DNA from: Planctomyces sp.
GTDB lineage: Bacteria; Planctomycetota; Planctomycetia; Planctomycetales; Planctomycetaceae
Assembly: GCA_016795105.1 (NCBI GenBank)
Contig: JAEUIH010000035.1
Span: forward strand, 7,545-67,671
DNA: 60,127 nt
Direction: 5' to 3'
Shown: positions 42,664-51,885 of the stretch, one piece after another
How positions within the stretch are numbered: position 1 is the first letter of the stretch
How the letters are laid out: every line of letters begins with the position of its first letter
Notes under the pieces: model-generated
The model's database searches: none
Seen by the model: the letters and a program-made list of their open reading frames with translations, nothing else
Told to the model about the DNA's origin: nothing
Program-made: the position numbers and the translations under genes

Positions 42664-44457
42664 TTAGTGAAGCCAGTCCGGACGTATCAGCATGATAATG
42701 CCAAGCACCAAAATTGCAGTACCACTCAGGAGTTTCAGCCAGCGACCATGAGATTCCTGCAGCCGACGGCGACTCATGGTAATCACCACGGCCCCCACCA
42801 TCAGCGAATCGTCAAACATGTATGCCAGGATGTACAGACCCAGATACAAATAACGTCCCCCGGCCGAATATCCCTGCTGAGTCAATATGTTCGTATACAG
42901 TGCAGGCAGTCCCGCAGTACATAGCAATTCGATCAGGTTGACGAGTATTGCCAGAACAACTGCTCCGGCAATTGCACCCTTTAGTGATTCCGCCGTAACA
43001 ATCCGCCGTACTCGTTCGTAAATCCCGGGCTTCGCCGTTTCCGGAATCGAAAAGCTGATGCCCCGATGCAGCGCGAAGAAGTCTTTGATGTGCACGCCTC
43101 CAATCACAACGGCCATCAATCCCAATCCAATCTGAATTGGACGAAGGTAACCAATCAGCAGAAATACGTTCAGCCACGCGGCCATGAACAGGAAATACGC
43201 AACTCCACTGATAAAGACAAACGTTCCGGCAATTGCCAGAATCCGAGTCCGATCTTTCAAGTTGACCAGGATGGAAAGCAAAAACAACAGCACCCACATC
43301 GCACACGGATTGAACCCGTCGACCAGTCCGATTGCGACCGTAAACAGGGGCATCCCTAACTGACCAGCACTCAAACTGCCAAATACAGGCACTTCAATCC
43401 GATCGTCTTCCGGATCTCCCGGACCCGCATCTTGCTCCTCGTTGCCAGGCACTGCTGCATTGTCATCCCGCTCCCACACGCCGTCGGGCTCGTCATCTGA
43501 ATCTGGAACTGGCAACTCGGGTAGAGGCAACTCGGGCAATTGTGGATCCGCATTCGGAAGATTGCTGCCTCCCGATTCGCCGGGACTGTCCTGAATCAGT
43601 CCCGTTGATCTCAATGCGAATGAACCGAAACCTAATGCCACTTGAGGTCCGATCACGCCACGATTGAAGTTCACCTGCGACGGCCCACCGCCTGCATCCT
43701 CAGGCTTTCCCCTGTTGTCAGCTTCTCGTTTTTCGACTGCACATTCATGTGACCACTTCTTCAGACGGGATCGAATCCGGTCTCGTGTCGCACCAGCATC
43801 ATCAAATCCAATAATCAGACTGTCGCAAAGGTGGAACACAGGGACGCTCGCGGCGGCTGTCTTGTGGCGTTCCACGAGTTCAGTCAACCGCGACATGCTC
43901 GTCGCATCGGCAGCGAGATCGCGATAAACCACCTTCAGCCCCGGATACTCCCGCGTCAGTGAATCCCGGATCCAGAGCTTGGCTGAAGCACACCGCGAAC
44001 ATCCGCTGCGAACGAACACTTCGATCTGCAGCATCTTTTCAATCTCAGTCTGCCAGTCGAACTCCCTGTCCCGCCTGATCACGGCTTTGTTGCAGCCATA
44101 GACCATGACTCCTCCCGATTCAGAACGCAGAGAATCGGACAGACCAAAATGGCGAGCAATCGCTTGTCGACGTTCGGCGTTCGATTTCGTTTCTGCCTGA
44201 TCCCGCGCCTCAGTCTCCCGCAGGACAACTGTAATTCCGTTTCGCTCAGCCTTCAGAGACTGAAGAATTGTCTTCACTTGCTCCAGATCTTTGGACTCAC
44301 CGTCATGATAGACTTCCACCAGGACGCAACGAACCTTGTCTGCGACCTGCGGCGCTGGCTCAAATCGATTCAGCATCACCATCGCGAGGCCGCAACTCAG
44401 CACGATCCGCGAAGTCTGTGAAAAGTTCCTCGCCGGTGTGAGACCCTGTTCTGACAT
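42664..44457 (-). CDS. Glutaredoxin-like / CcdA-DsbD-like thiol-redox membrane protein
   Basis: 597 residues. After a short N-terminal hydrophobic segment come two periplasmic thioredoxin-like parts. The second holds IEVFVRSGCSRCASAKLWIR with the CxxC pair, then a Pro/Asp/Glu linker (LPELPLPELPVPDSDDEPDG). The last ~250 residues are a CcdA/DsbD-beta-like membrane domain whose redox cysteines are in GFNPCAMWVLLFLLSILV and NLIELLCTAGLPALYTNIL. It probably passes electrons from the cytoplasm across the membrane to periplasmic thiols. ATG 44457 has GAGGAGGG 7 nt upstream. The frame extends to 44496 with no support. Confidence 0.85.
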   Translation of the reverse strand: MSEQGLTPARNFSQTSRIVLSCGLAMVMLNRFEPAPQVADKVRCVLVEVYHDGESKDLEQVKTILQSLKAERNGITVVLRETEARDQAETKSNAERRQAIARHFGLSDSLRSESGGVMVYGCNKAVIRRDREFDWQTEIEKMLQIEVFVRSGCSRCASAKLWIRDSLTREYPGLKVVYRDLAADATSMSRLTELVERHKTAAASVPVFHLCDSLIIGFDDAGATRDRIRSRLKKWSHECAVEKREADNRGKPEDAGGGPSQVNFNRGVIGPQVALGFGSFALRSTGLIQDSPGESGGSNLPNADPQLPELPLPELPVPDSDDEPDGVWERDDNAAVPGNEEQDAGPGDPEDDRIEVPVFGSLSAGQLGMPLFTVAIGLVDGFNPCAMWVLLFLLSILVNLKDRTRILAIAGTFVFISGVAYFLFMAAWLNVFLLIGYLRPIQIGLGLMAVVIGGVHIKDFFALHRGISFSIPETAKPGIYERVRRIVTAESLKGAIAGAVVLAILVNLIELLCTAGLPALYTNILTQQGYSAGGRYLYLGLYILAYMFDDSLMVGAVVITMSRRRLQESHGRWLKLLSGTAILVLGIIMLIRPDWLH

Positions 44458-44716
44458 TCGAAAGCCCTCCTCAGTCGTCAACGCAATTTGCTTCACTGTG
44501 ATTGCAGTCTCAACCTCCCCAGCTTAGTCGCTTCGGCACCGCTCTCGACAAACAATCGGTCCGGTTCCCAATCTTCACAACCCGGTTTCCAGTCTCTGAC
44601 AATTCACAATCCGCCATTATCTCCCTGTTCCTGCGCATTGAACCCACTTCACCACCGCTGCAAAATGCATACAGGAGAACAACAAATCTGTTGCAGGTTT
44701 TTTTTAGGATGAACTC
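44458..44716. other. Divergent intergenic region, 259 bp
   Basis: Between the Grx-CcdA gene (minus) and the GH2 gene (plus). Just before the GH2 start a weak hairpin CAACA/TGTTG with loop AATC is followed by a T-run and TTTAGGA, which includes the ribosome-binding site. No convincing promoter pair seen. Confidence 0.4.
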
Positions 44717-47011
44717 ATGACATCTACTCTTCGCTGCCTGATCGGCCTTGCCATCAGTCTGTCTATGATCACCTCCGGGATCGCTCAGACAGATTTTCAG
44801 GATCCCCCATGGAAGTATTCTTTGGAGGAGCCTTCCGCTGAATGGATGAATGCTGACTACGATGATGCCTTATGGAAGGTCGGAGCCGGAGGATTTGGAG
44901 ATCCTTCAACGCCGGGCTCTCGAGTCTCAACGGAGTGGACGACGAACGACATCTGGCTCCGCCGAACGGTAAATCTGGATGCCGTCCCTCAGTTACCAGC
45001 ATTAATGATTCATCACGATGAAGATGTCGAAGTTTTCATCAACGGAACAGCCGTCGTTCGAAAACAAGGTTTCATCACTCGCTATGAAGTGATTCCACTG
45101 AATGCCGATTCGGTTAAGGTCCTGAAGAAGGGACAAAACCTGATTGCCGTACACTGCCACCAAACAAATGGTGGTCAGTTTATTGATGTACACCTGGTGG
45201 ACGCCAGGAACCCACCAAAGCTTCCGGCCCCAAAACCCAAAGAACGTCCCTTTCAGTCTAAACTCATAACTCCCTGGGGAGAAGAAGTCACTCCTGAAAA
45301 CGCGTGGCAGGAGTATCCTCGACCTGCATTCCAGCGTTCTGAATGGAAGAACTTGAACGGCCTCTGGGATTACTCCGTGACCGATCGATCTGCCCAGGAG
45401 CCTCCTGCTGAATGGACTGGACAAATCCTTGTCCCATTCGCCCCTGAGTCAGCACTGTCCGGTGTTCAAAAACTCATTCATGATGACAAGGCGTTCTGGT
45501 ACAAAACATCATTTGCTGCAAACCCCGCAGATGGAAAACGAATTCTGCTCAACTTTGAAGCCGTCGATTACCGCTGTGAAGTTCTGGTCAACGAAAAATC
45601 GGTCGGTAAACACCAGGGCGGAAACACTCCGTTTCAGCTTGACATCACAGAGGCAGTAAAACAGGGCGACAACACTCTGATTGTCCGAGTCGAGGACGAC
45701 ACGGAGCGATCGCAACTGAGAGGAAAACAGTCGCTGCGTCCAAATGGAATCTGGTACACGCAGGTCTCCGGAATCTGGCAGACGGTCTGGCTTGAAACCG
45801 TTGCTGCAACTCACATTTCAGACCTTAAAATCACAACAGACGCCGGAAGAAAATCCATCAACACGAAGGTGACACTGTCCCGCACGATTGATCAGTCCGC
45901 AACTTTGGTTGTCACGGTATTGGATGCCAGGAAGGCAGTTGCCGAGGCAACGATGACTCTGTCCGGAAAGGTGGATAGTGGTTCGTTGAATTTCGAAATC
46001 AGCGATGCGAAGCTCTGGTCTCCGGCCAGCCCACATCTGTACGACATTCGACTCAGGCTGCAGGATGCGTCTGGCCATATTCTTGATGAAGTCTCATCGT
46101 ATGCCGGAATCCGAACGGTTGGCCGCGAAAAGGACTCAGCAGGTCACTGGCGATTCACACTTAATAGCAAACCAATATTTCACTGGGGTCCTCTCGATCA
46201 GGGCTGGTGGCCCGATGGACTGCTCACACCTCCTTCAGATGCGGCGATGCTCTCAGATATCCGGTTCCTGAAAGACGCCGGTTTCAACATGATTCGAAAA
46301 CACATCAAAGTTGAGCCAAGGAGATACTATACATACTGTGATCAATTGGGCATGCTCGTCTGGCAGGATCAGGTCAGTGGTGGAGCTCATCCGCCCTGGA
46401 CACGACTTGACCCAAACCCTGTTGATGCCGAATGGACGGACGCAGATCATGCCCAGTTCATGCAGGAATTTGAGTGGATGGTCGACTTGCTCGAAAATCA
46501 TCCATCGATCGTCGTCTGGACACCGTTTAATGAAGCCTGGGGCCAGCATCGCACTCTGGAGGTTGGAAATTGGATCCTGAAACGCGATCCAACGCGGCAT
46601 GTGAACATTGCCAGCGGCGGCAACTTCTGGCCATCAGGTCACATTGTCGATGAACATCGTTACCCCCATCCTGGCTTTCCGTTTGACTCAGCACGTGATC
46701 GAGACTTTATCAAAGTTGTCGGTGAATTTGGCGGACATGGCCTTCCAGTTGAAGGCCATCTCTGGGACCCAGGTCGAGGAAACTGGGGATATGGCGATCT
46801 TCCAAAAGACAGCGCTGAGTATCAATCACGATACAGGGAATCACTGCGACTGCTGACCGAGCTGAAAGGGCAGGGGATTGCCGCCGGCGTTTATACTCAG
46901 ACCACCGACGTTGAAGGTGAAATCAACGGACTGATGACATACGATCGCCGAGTGATCAAGATCCCCGCAGATGAACTTCAAAAACTTCATCAGGCATTGT
47001 TTGCGGATTAG
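44717..47011 (+). CDS. Secreted glycoside hydrolase family 2 protein
   Basis: 764 residues with signal MTSTLRCLIGLAISLSMITS, cleaved near GIAQ-TD. It has an extra N-terminal galactose-binding-like domain (WMNADYDDALWKVGAGGFGD, FINGTAV) before the sugar-binding, Ig-like and TIM-barrel domains of GH2. In the barrel, the acid/base Glu is in WTPFNEAWGQHR (about residue 606) and the probable nucleophile in VVGEFGGHGLP (about 669). IRKHIKVEPRRYYTYCDQLG and MLVWQD are also family-typical. It probably cleaves beta-galactosides, beta-glucuronides or beta-mannosides outside the cell. The exact specificity cannot be told. Confidence 0.92.
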   Translation: MTSTLRCLIGLAISLSMITSGIAQTDFQDPPWKYSLEEPSAEWMNADYDDALWKVGAGGFGDPSTPGSRVSTEWTTNDIWLRRTVNLDAVPQLPALMIHHDEDVEVFINGTAVVRKQGFITRYEVIPLNADSVKVLKKGQNLIAVHCHQTNGGQFIDVHLVDARNPPKLPAPKPKERPFQSKLITPWGEEVTPENAWQEYPRPAFQRSEWKNLNGLWDYSVTDRSAQEPPAEWTGQILVPFAPESALSGVQKLIHDDKAFWYKTSFAANPADGKRILLNFEAVDYRCEVLVNEKSVGKHQGGNTPFQLDITEAVKQGDNTLIVRVEDDTERSQLRGKQSLRPNGIWYTQVSGIWQTVWLETVAATHISDLKITTDAGRKSINTKVTLSRTIDQSATLVVTVLDARKAVAEATMTLSGKVDSGSLNFEISDAKLWSPASPHLYDIRLRLQDASGHILDEVSSYAGIRTVGREKDSAGHWRFTLNSKPIFHWGPLDQGWWPDGLLTPPSDAAMLSDIRFLKDAGFNMIRKHIKVEPRRYYTYCDQLGMLVWQDQVSGGAHPPWTRLDPNPVDAEWTDADHAQFMQEFEWMVDLLENHPSIVVWTPFNEAWGQHRTLEVGNWILKRDPTRHVNIASGGNFWPSGHIVDEHRYPHPGFPFDSARDRDFIKVVGEFGGHGLPVEGHLWDPGRGNWGYGDLPKDSAEYQSRYRESLRLLTELKGQGIAAGVYTQTTDVEGEINGLMTYDRRVIKIPADELQKLHQALFAD

Positions 47012-47023
47012 CATCCCAAAGGC

Positions 47024-48334
47024 TTACGGCTGAGTAATCCGTTCGAACTCGCGCCGATGAAGCTCGGCGCTCTGCTTCGCTGCAGAGTCCGACTCGGCGC
47101 GTCGTTCGTAATACTTCGCCAGCTGTTCATGGGCTGCGGCCTGATTCGGATCCAGGTCAATAGCCGCCAGCAGAGTCAGTACACCTTCCTGAGGATCCCC
47201 AAAACTCAACAGAATGCTTCCAATCTTCGTCAGCAGTTCTGCACTCTGCGGGTTCTTTCTGAGTTCCTGTTCATGAATCGCCAGTTCCGAAAACGCTGCT
47301 CGCGATTTCTCCACTTCTGCAAACTGGCGGTCAGCGGCGTCGTTTTCCCCAAGTTGCCTCAGGCATTGTGCAAGAACGTATCGAGCATCTTCGGCCCACG
47401 GTTTCAGCTGAATCGCTCTCTCCAACGCTTCCCGTCCCTCCTCATAGTCACCGTTTTCAAACTCCGTTCTTCCTATTTCGAGCCACAGCTGAGCATTTTC
47501 AGAATCGGCTTTGACCTGATTTCGCAGAACCTCCAGAGATTCATCGGGTTTGCCTGTCGACTTCAATGCAATTGCCAGTCCCGTGACAGCTCGCGAACGA
47601 AGCGCTGGATCACCGTCGGCGTTTCTGAAAAGTTCCACGGCTTCTGCTGCCCGGCCGGAATCAGAATAAATTTCAGCCAGTTCGATCTGCGCCTCAATCC
47701 ATCCCGGGGATCGCTGCAGTGTTTCTCCAAGGTCTTTCTCTGCTGCAACGAGGTCCTGTTGCACTCGCCGAATCCTGGCCCGAATCAGCCATGGATACCC
47801 GTCCTCCGGTGCATCCTTCATCCATGCATCAATCAAGAGCAGGGCATCGCTGGTTCGCTGATTTCGCAGATAACCGGTTACGTATGCCAGACAGACGTCT
47901 TTGTTATCCCCGGATATATCTGTCAACAGCGATGACAACAGCGGATCGCATTGTCGCATCCGTCCGGATTGAGCAGCATACAGGATCCGTTCACGCTGCA
48001 GCGATCGAGGATTGACGCCTCGTCTCTGGGCCTCCGCCATCGCTTCGTCAATGGCCTGCGGAATACCCATCCGCCGAACCGCTCGAACACGGAGAAGTGC
48101 GGTGTCGGGATTCTCAGATTGAATGGCATCCGCCCAGTCGATCCAGTACACAGCATCCGCGGCCCGATGCTGCGAAAGTGCCCGTTCCGCTGGAATATGA
48201 AACAGCTGAGGCCAGATTGCATGTCGTTTCCACAGACAAATGACTGCAATCGCCACCAGAACAATCAGAAACCGTCGACGCCAACGGGAGCGGATGGGCT
48301 TTTGAGAATTCACGTTGGATTCGGTCACTTCCAT
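47024..48334 (-). CDS. Membrane-anchored TPR protein
   Basis: 436 residues. One N-terminal membrane helix (RRFLIVLVAIAVICLW) after a basic stretch, then about eight tetratricopeptide repeats in a presumably periplasmic domain, for example QLWLEIGRTEFENGDYEEG and DARYVLAQCLRQLGENDAAD. ATG 48334 has AAGG 2 nt upstream and follows a poorly conserved extension of the frame to 48376. It is transcribed away from the haem/VCBS lipoprotein gene, and such TPR plus VCBS pairs occur together in many planctomycetes, so the two may work together. Role otherwise unknown. Confidence 0.84.
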   Translation of the reverse strand: MEVTESNVNSQKPIRSRWRRRFLIVLVAIAVICLWKRHAIWPQLFHIPAERALSQHRAADAVYWIDWADAIQSENPDTALLRVRAVRRMGIPQAIDEAMAEAQRRGVNPRSLQRERILYAAQSGRMRQCDPLLSSLLTDISGDNKDVCLAYVTGYLRNQRTSDALLLIDAWMKDAPEDGYPWLIRARIRRVQQDLVAAEKDLGETLQRSPGWIEAQIELAEIYSDSGRAAEAVELFRNADGDPALRSRAVTGLAIALKSTGKPDESLEVLRNQVKADSENAQLWLEIGRTEFENGDYEEGREALERAIQLKPWAEDARYVLAQCLRQLGENDAADRQFAEVEKSRAAFSELAIHEQELRKNPQSAELLTKIGSILLSFGDPQEGVLTLLAAIDLDPNQAAAHEQLAKYYERRAESDSAAKQSAELHRREFERITQP

Positions 48335-48482
48335 TACCTTCAGCGATAAAACGGGTTTCCGTAATTTGGAAACCATGGGTTTTCAAGGCCAGAATTACAC
48401 TACGCTGTTCCCAAATCCAGCCTTCCATGGGATTATACGACGGCAATCCGGAAATTAGCGGCAGAGAAATGAGGAAGTTGCC

Positions 48483-50087
48483 ATGACACACCTTCAAAAT
48501 GCCCGAAAACTTGCAGCAGCAGCACTCCTCCTGAAGTTCGCAGCAGGCTGCACGAACGATGGCACCGCTCCAGCTCCCGACGATTCCGTCGAAAACCTGC
48601 AGGCCGCTGCGTCTGTGACTTCTGAGCATTCGAAGAAACTCGAACACGATATTCAGAAGTTCTGCGGCGCCTGCCATGAAACTCCCAGGGCGGACAGCTT
48701 TCCAAGAGAAGCGTGGTATGACGAAGTCAAACGAGGTTTCAATTTCTACTACGACTCCGGTCGCCGCGATCTGACTCCACCTCCTCAGACGGAAGTCGTT
48801 GCATGGTATCGAGCACAAGCGCCTGAAAAGCTCCCGATGCCTGACCAACCCGAAGTGGATTCTAAGTCGGTTCAGTTTCGGCCCACAGAAATCGTCGCAC
48901 CACAGTTCATCTCTGATGGCCCACTCGCGGTCTCGTTTATTGATCTGTTGACAATCGACGGCAACGATGGGATTTGGGTCAGCGATATGCGATCCGGGAT
49001 CACTGGTCTGCTCCCCACATCCGACCTTCTCAACAATCACCATGACAATTCAATTCAGTCACAACTCAAACTCAGTTTTTCAGGACTTACTGCCAACCCC
49101 GCCGCCGTTCGAGAAGTCGATCTCGACGGAAACGGAGTTAACGACCTCGTCCTATCCGACCTCGGAAGCTTTCTGCCTCAGGACCATGATCGCGGCAAGG
49201 TTGTCTGGATCCCGGATGGCACGTCCAGCACAAAACGTGAACCTGTGACCGTCATTGAAAAGATCGGACGCGTTGCAGACATCCTCCCAATGGATGTTGA
49301 CGCTGACGGCGATCTGGATCTGATCGTCGGGTCATTCGGGTGGCACAAGACCGGCGGTGTTTATGTTGTCTACAACGACAAAAGCAGCAGCGGAACGGAT
49401 TTGACATTCCGGTCTGTCAAAGTCGACGAACGCCCAGGATCGATTCACATTCTTCCCGCCGAACTCAACAACGATGGCCGTCCGGATTTTATGGCTTTGA
49501 TCAGCCAGGAACACGAAGAAATCACCGCCTACCTGAACCTCGAATCCGGGTTCGAAAAGAAACCGCTTTATGAAGCCCCCGATCCTTCATGGGGCTCCAG
49601 CGGAATGCAGCAGGTTGATCTTGATGCAGATGGCGATCTTGACATCATCTACACGAATGGCGACACATTTGATTCGTATGTGGTCAAGCCATACCACGGC
49701 GTCTGGTTTCTTGAAAACACCGGCACACTGCCTTTTGCCGCGCACCATATCGCCGCTATGCCTGGCGTCCATCGAGCACTTGCTCATGATCTCGATGGTG
49801 ATGGTGATCTGGATGTCGCCGCAGCAGCACTTCTGCCAACGGCCAGCGCCCGAGGCGTCGATGTGTCAAACATGCATTCGGTCGTATGGCTCGAACAAGT
49901 CAAACCAGGCCAGTTCGATCGACATGTGATTTCCAAAGGGCGTCCCACCCACGCAGCCATGGCAATTGGTGATCTTAATCACGACGGCCGACCTGAGCTG
50001 ATCGTCGGCTCCTTCCAGGAAGAACCGTCCGACTCCGCCCCCGTCGTCACAGTCTTCTGGAACGAACCAAAACCCCCTCATCAGTAG
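48483..50087 (+). CDS. Lipoprotein with a CxxCH haem-like motif and VCBS/FG-GAP repeats
   Basis: 534 residues. The signal ends in a lipobox (KFAAGC), so it is probably a lipoprotein. Near residue 61 is FCGACHETPRAD, a c-type haem CxxCH motif in a short helical part, followed by a beta-propeller with calcium-binding VCBS/FG-GAP repeats (DLDGNGVNDLVLSD, DVDADGDLDLIVGSFG, DLDADGDLDIIYT, DLDGDGDLDVAAAALLP, DLNHDGRPELIVGSF). A single-haem electron carrier tethered to a binding propeller is implied. Divergent from the TPR gene about 150 bp away. Its stop runs into the repeat block at 50091. Confidence 0.85.
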   Translation: MTHLQNARKLAAAALLLKFAAGCTNDGTAPAPDDSVENLQAAASVTSEHSKKLEHDIQKFCGACHETPRADSFPREAWYDEVKRGFNFYYDSGRRDLTPPPQTEVVAWYRAQAPEKLPMPDQPEVDSKSVQFRPTEIVAPQFISDGPLAVSFIDLLTIDGNDGIWVSDMRSGITGLLPTSDLLNNHHDNSIQSQLKLSFSGLTANPAAVREVDLDGNGVNDLVLSDLGSFLPQDHDRGKVVWIPDGTSSTKREPVTVIEKIGRVADILPMDVDADGDLDLIVGSFGWHKTGGVYVVYNDKSSSGTDLTFRSVKVDERPGSIHILPAELNNDGRPDFMALISQEHEEITAYLNLESGFEKKPLYEAPDPSWGSSGMQQVDLDADGDLDIIYTNGDTFDSYVVKPYHGVWFLENTGTLPFAAHHIAAMPGVHRALAHDLDGDGDLDVAAAALLPTASARGVDVSNMHSVVWLEQVKPGQFDRHVISKGRPTHAAMAIGDLNHDGRPELIVGSFQEEPSDSAPVVTVFWNEPKPPHQ

Positions 50088-50090
50088 GTT

Positions 50091-50160
50091 GGGCATTCCT
50101 GCCCGACATTTTTTCCGCGGGCATTCCTGCCCGACATTTTTTCCGCGGGCATTCCTGCCC
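50091..50160. repeat. Tandem GGGCATTCCTGCCC hairpins with T-runs, 28-bp period
   Basis: Three exact cores at 50091-50104, 50119-50132 and 50147-50160, separated by GACATTTTTTCCGC. Each core can fold as GGGCA/TGCCC around loop TTCC, and two are followed by T6, so the block could work as tandem rho-independent-like terminators for the plus-strand lipoprotein gene. The same core occurs at 8404-8582. It lies between two convergent genes, starting 3 bp after the stop codon. Confidence 0.88.
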
Positions 50161-50223
50161 GACCCACCGGACCATGGCTGGTCAGCCATTTCTGTCTGAC
50201 CAGCCGCTTCGCATACTTCCTGA

Positions 50224-51258
50224 CTACTTCTGTTCGTCAGCTTTGACTTTCAGATCAGCAGCCTTTTTGGTCGTTTCTTCCAGCTTCTTCCTGAGATCCT
50301 CAACAGCCTTTGCGGCTTCATCAGCCTTCTTCTTTGCTTCTTCAGCAGCCTTCTTACTGGTTTCAATCGTCGGCTTGGCAGCTTCAACTTTCTTCAACGC
50401 TTCTTCAACTTCGGTTTTGGCAGATGCGACCGCAGCTTCAGCAGCGTCAAGTGCTTCTTTCGGAGTTGCGGCGTTTGCCTTCAGCTGTTCAAGTGACTTG
50501 GTGACAGTCTCGAGGTTTGCGGTTTCCGCTTCGAGCACCTTGTTCGCAGAATCCAGAACAAGTTGAGCAACTTCCGCTTCTTTTGCGACCGCAGCAGATG
50601 CAGTGGCTGCGTCTTCTCCAGCTTTGGTCAGCTCCGGAATTTTAGCGGCAATCTCTTCAACTTCCTTCGCTGCATCTTCCGCAGCTCGAACCGCTTCCAT
50701 CTTTGCTCGCTCACGATCACGACGGAAATCCGGAACAATCTCAATCCCGGCGATGGCAGCCTTTAATGGCTCTTCTCCGGCCTCTGTCACCGCCGTTTGC
50801 CAGAGAAACAACTTCTTCAGTTTCTTGAGACCATGTAACGCGTTCAGACCACTGTCGGTCACCTTTGTCTCATAGAGATTCAGATATTCGAGGTTTTCCA
50901 GGGCCGCGAGATGGGCAAGCCCAGCATCTGTGACAGCCGTCCGCTCGAGATGCAGGCGAGTCAGTCCTTTGAGGCCAGCCAGATGTGCCAACCCTGCGTC
51001 GGTGATCTTTGTACCTCGCAAATTCAACGTGTGAATACTCTGACTATTCGCCAAAATCGCGAGTGTATCGTCAACAATTTCCTTGTCCGACAGATGAAAA
51101 GCCACAGACAACCGAGCATCGTTTTTTGCAAGCGGCATCGCCTGGCCACCCGCAGAACGTACCGCATCCATCAGCTGTTTATCTGCCTCCGAAACCTCCT
51201 GAGCAAACCCCGGAAGGGAACACAGAATCAAACACGCCATCGTACAGACAATTTTCAC
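50224..51258 (-). CDS. Secreted leucine-rich-repeat protein with a long Ala/Glu/Lys coiled coil
   Basis: 344 residues with signal MKIVCTMACLILCSLPGFAQ. Residues about 70-165 contain four LRRs of the RI/internalin kind (HTLNLRGTKITDAGLAHLAG, RLHLERTAVTDAGLAHLAAL, YLNLYETKVTDSGLNALHGL, KLFLWQTAVTEAG). From about 178 to the end is one long, very alanine-rich coiled coil (AAEEAKKKADEAAKAVEDLR). It starts on GTG 51258 with GAGG 6 nt upstream. It probably forms a rod with a protein-binding LRR head in the periplasm. Partner unknown. Confidence 0.86.
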   Translation of the reverse strand: MKIVCTMACLILCSLPGFAQEVSEADKQLMDAVRSAGGQAMPLAKNDARLSVAFHLSDKEIVDDTLAILANSQSIHTLNLRGTKITDAGLAHLAGLKGLTRLHLERTAVTDAGLAHLAALENLEYLNLYETKVTDSGLNALHGLKKLKKLFLWQTAVTEAGEEPLKAAIAGIEIVPDFRRDRERAKMEAVRAAEDAAKEVEEIAAKIPELTKAGEDAATASAAVAKEAEVAQLVLDSANKVLEAETANLETVTKSLEQLKANAATPKEALDAAEAAVASAKTEVEEALKKVEAAKPTIETSKKAAEEAKKKADEAAKAVEDLRKKLEETTKKAADLKVKADEQK

Positions 51259-51480
51259 GAGTCACCTCATCTTCTGTCACAGCAAGAATCACGAGCCTCA
51301 GCGGCAATCCACGTGACACCGCCACCAAATGAAGATTAGGGTCTTCCGGGACAATGTGCAACGAGTCACCCCCGACAGCCTTTGTTCAATGCGAAAACGG
51401 GATTCTCAAGGGATTTACTGCTTGACCCCGGCCCTGAGTCTCGTTCACGGTGCGGGACTCTGTTGCAGCCCGAACGTTGT

Positions 51481-51885
51481 TCACTGCCCGTGCATCGCTT
51501 CGCTGCGCAATGCTCGACCGCGCTCAATGACGTCTGCTGCCTGATCCGTTCTGCGAGGCTGCAGCCGAAAAAAGTACTGACGCTGGTCCGTCGTGTGTGT
51601 TCCCAGGAAATTGTCGCTGAAGAAATCCAGTGGAAACCGCTGATACCACGGTGCCGGGATGTTGACCAGTTGTGTCTGAGTCTCGTAACCGTCCTTCAAC
51701 AACTGAACTTCGCGAGTCCCGTAATAGGTGAAATCGATCGATGCCGGGGTATAGCCAATGTCCTGCCCATCAACACGCACAAGCGCTTCCGGCGGATCTG
51801 ACACCACCGTCATCCGGCGATGCACACATCCGACCTGCAGAACGCTGAGCGTTATCCCGATCAGGCAGAGCGAGCGAAATCCCAT
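51481..51885 (-). CDS. PEGA-domain lipoprotein
   Basis: 134 residues. Lipoprotein signal MGFRSLCLIGITLSVLQVGC with Cys20 as the lipid site. It is followed by a PEGA domain (MTVVSDPPEALVRVDGQDIG, FTYYGTREVQLLKDGYETQT), a small beta-sandwich often found on surface lipoproteins. ATG 51885 places the signal correctly, and the frame continues to 51939 without support. A hairpin GGGGCA/TGCCCC (loop 3 nt, 51902-51916) lies just upstream in its leader. Confidence 0.84.
   Translation of the reverse strand: MGFRSLCLIGITLSVLQVGCVHRRMTVVSDPPEALVRVDGQDIGYTPASIDFTYYGTREVQLLKDGYETQTQLVNIPAPWYQRFPLDFFSDNFLGTHTTDQRQYFFRLQPRRTDQAADVIERGRALRSEAMHGQ

Noticed and set aside
47006-47039. Weak stem GGATTA/TAATCC between the GH2 and TPR genes as a terminator
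   Set aside because: Only 6 bp with a long loop and no T-run. Not convincing.
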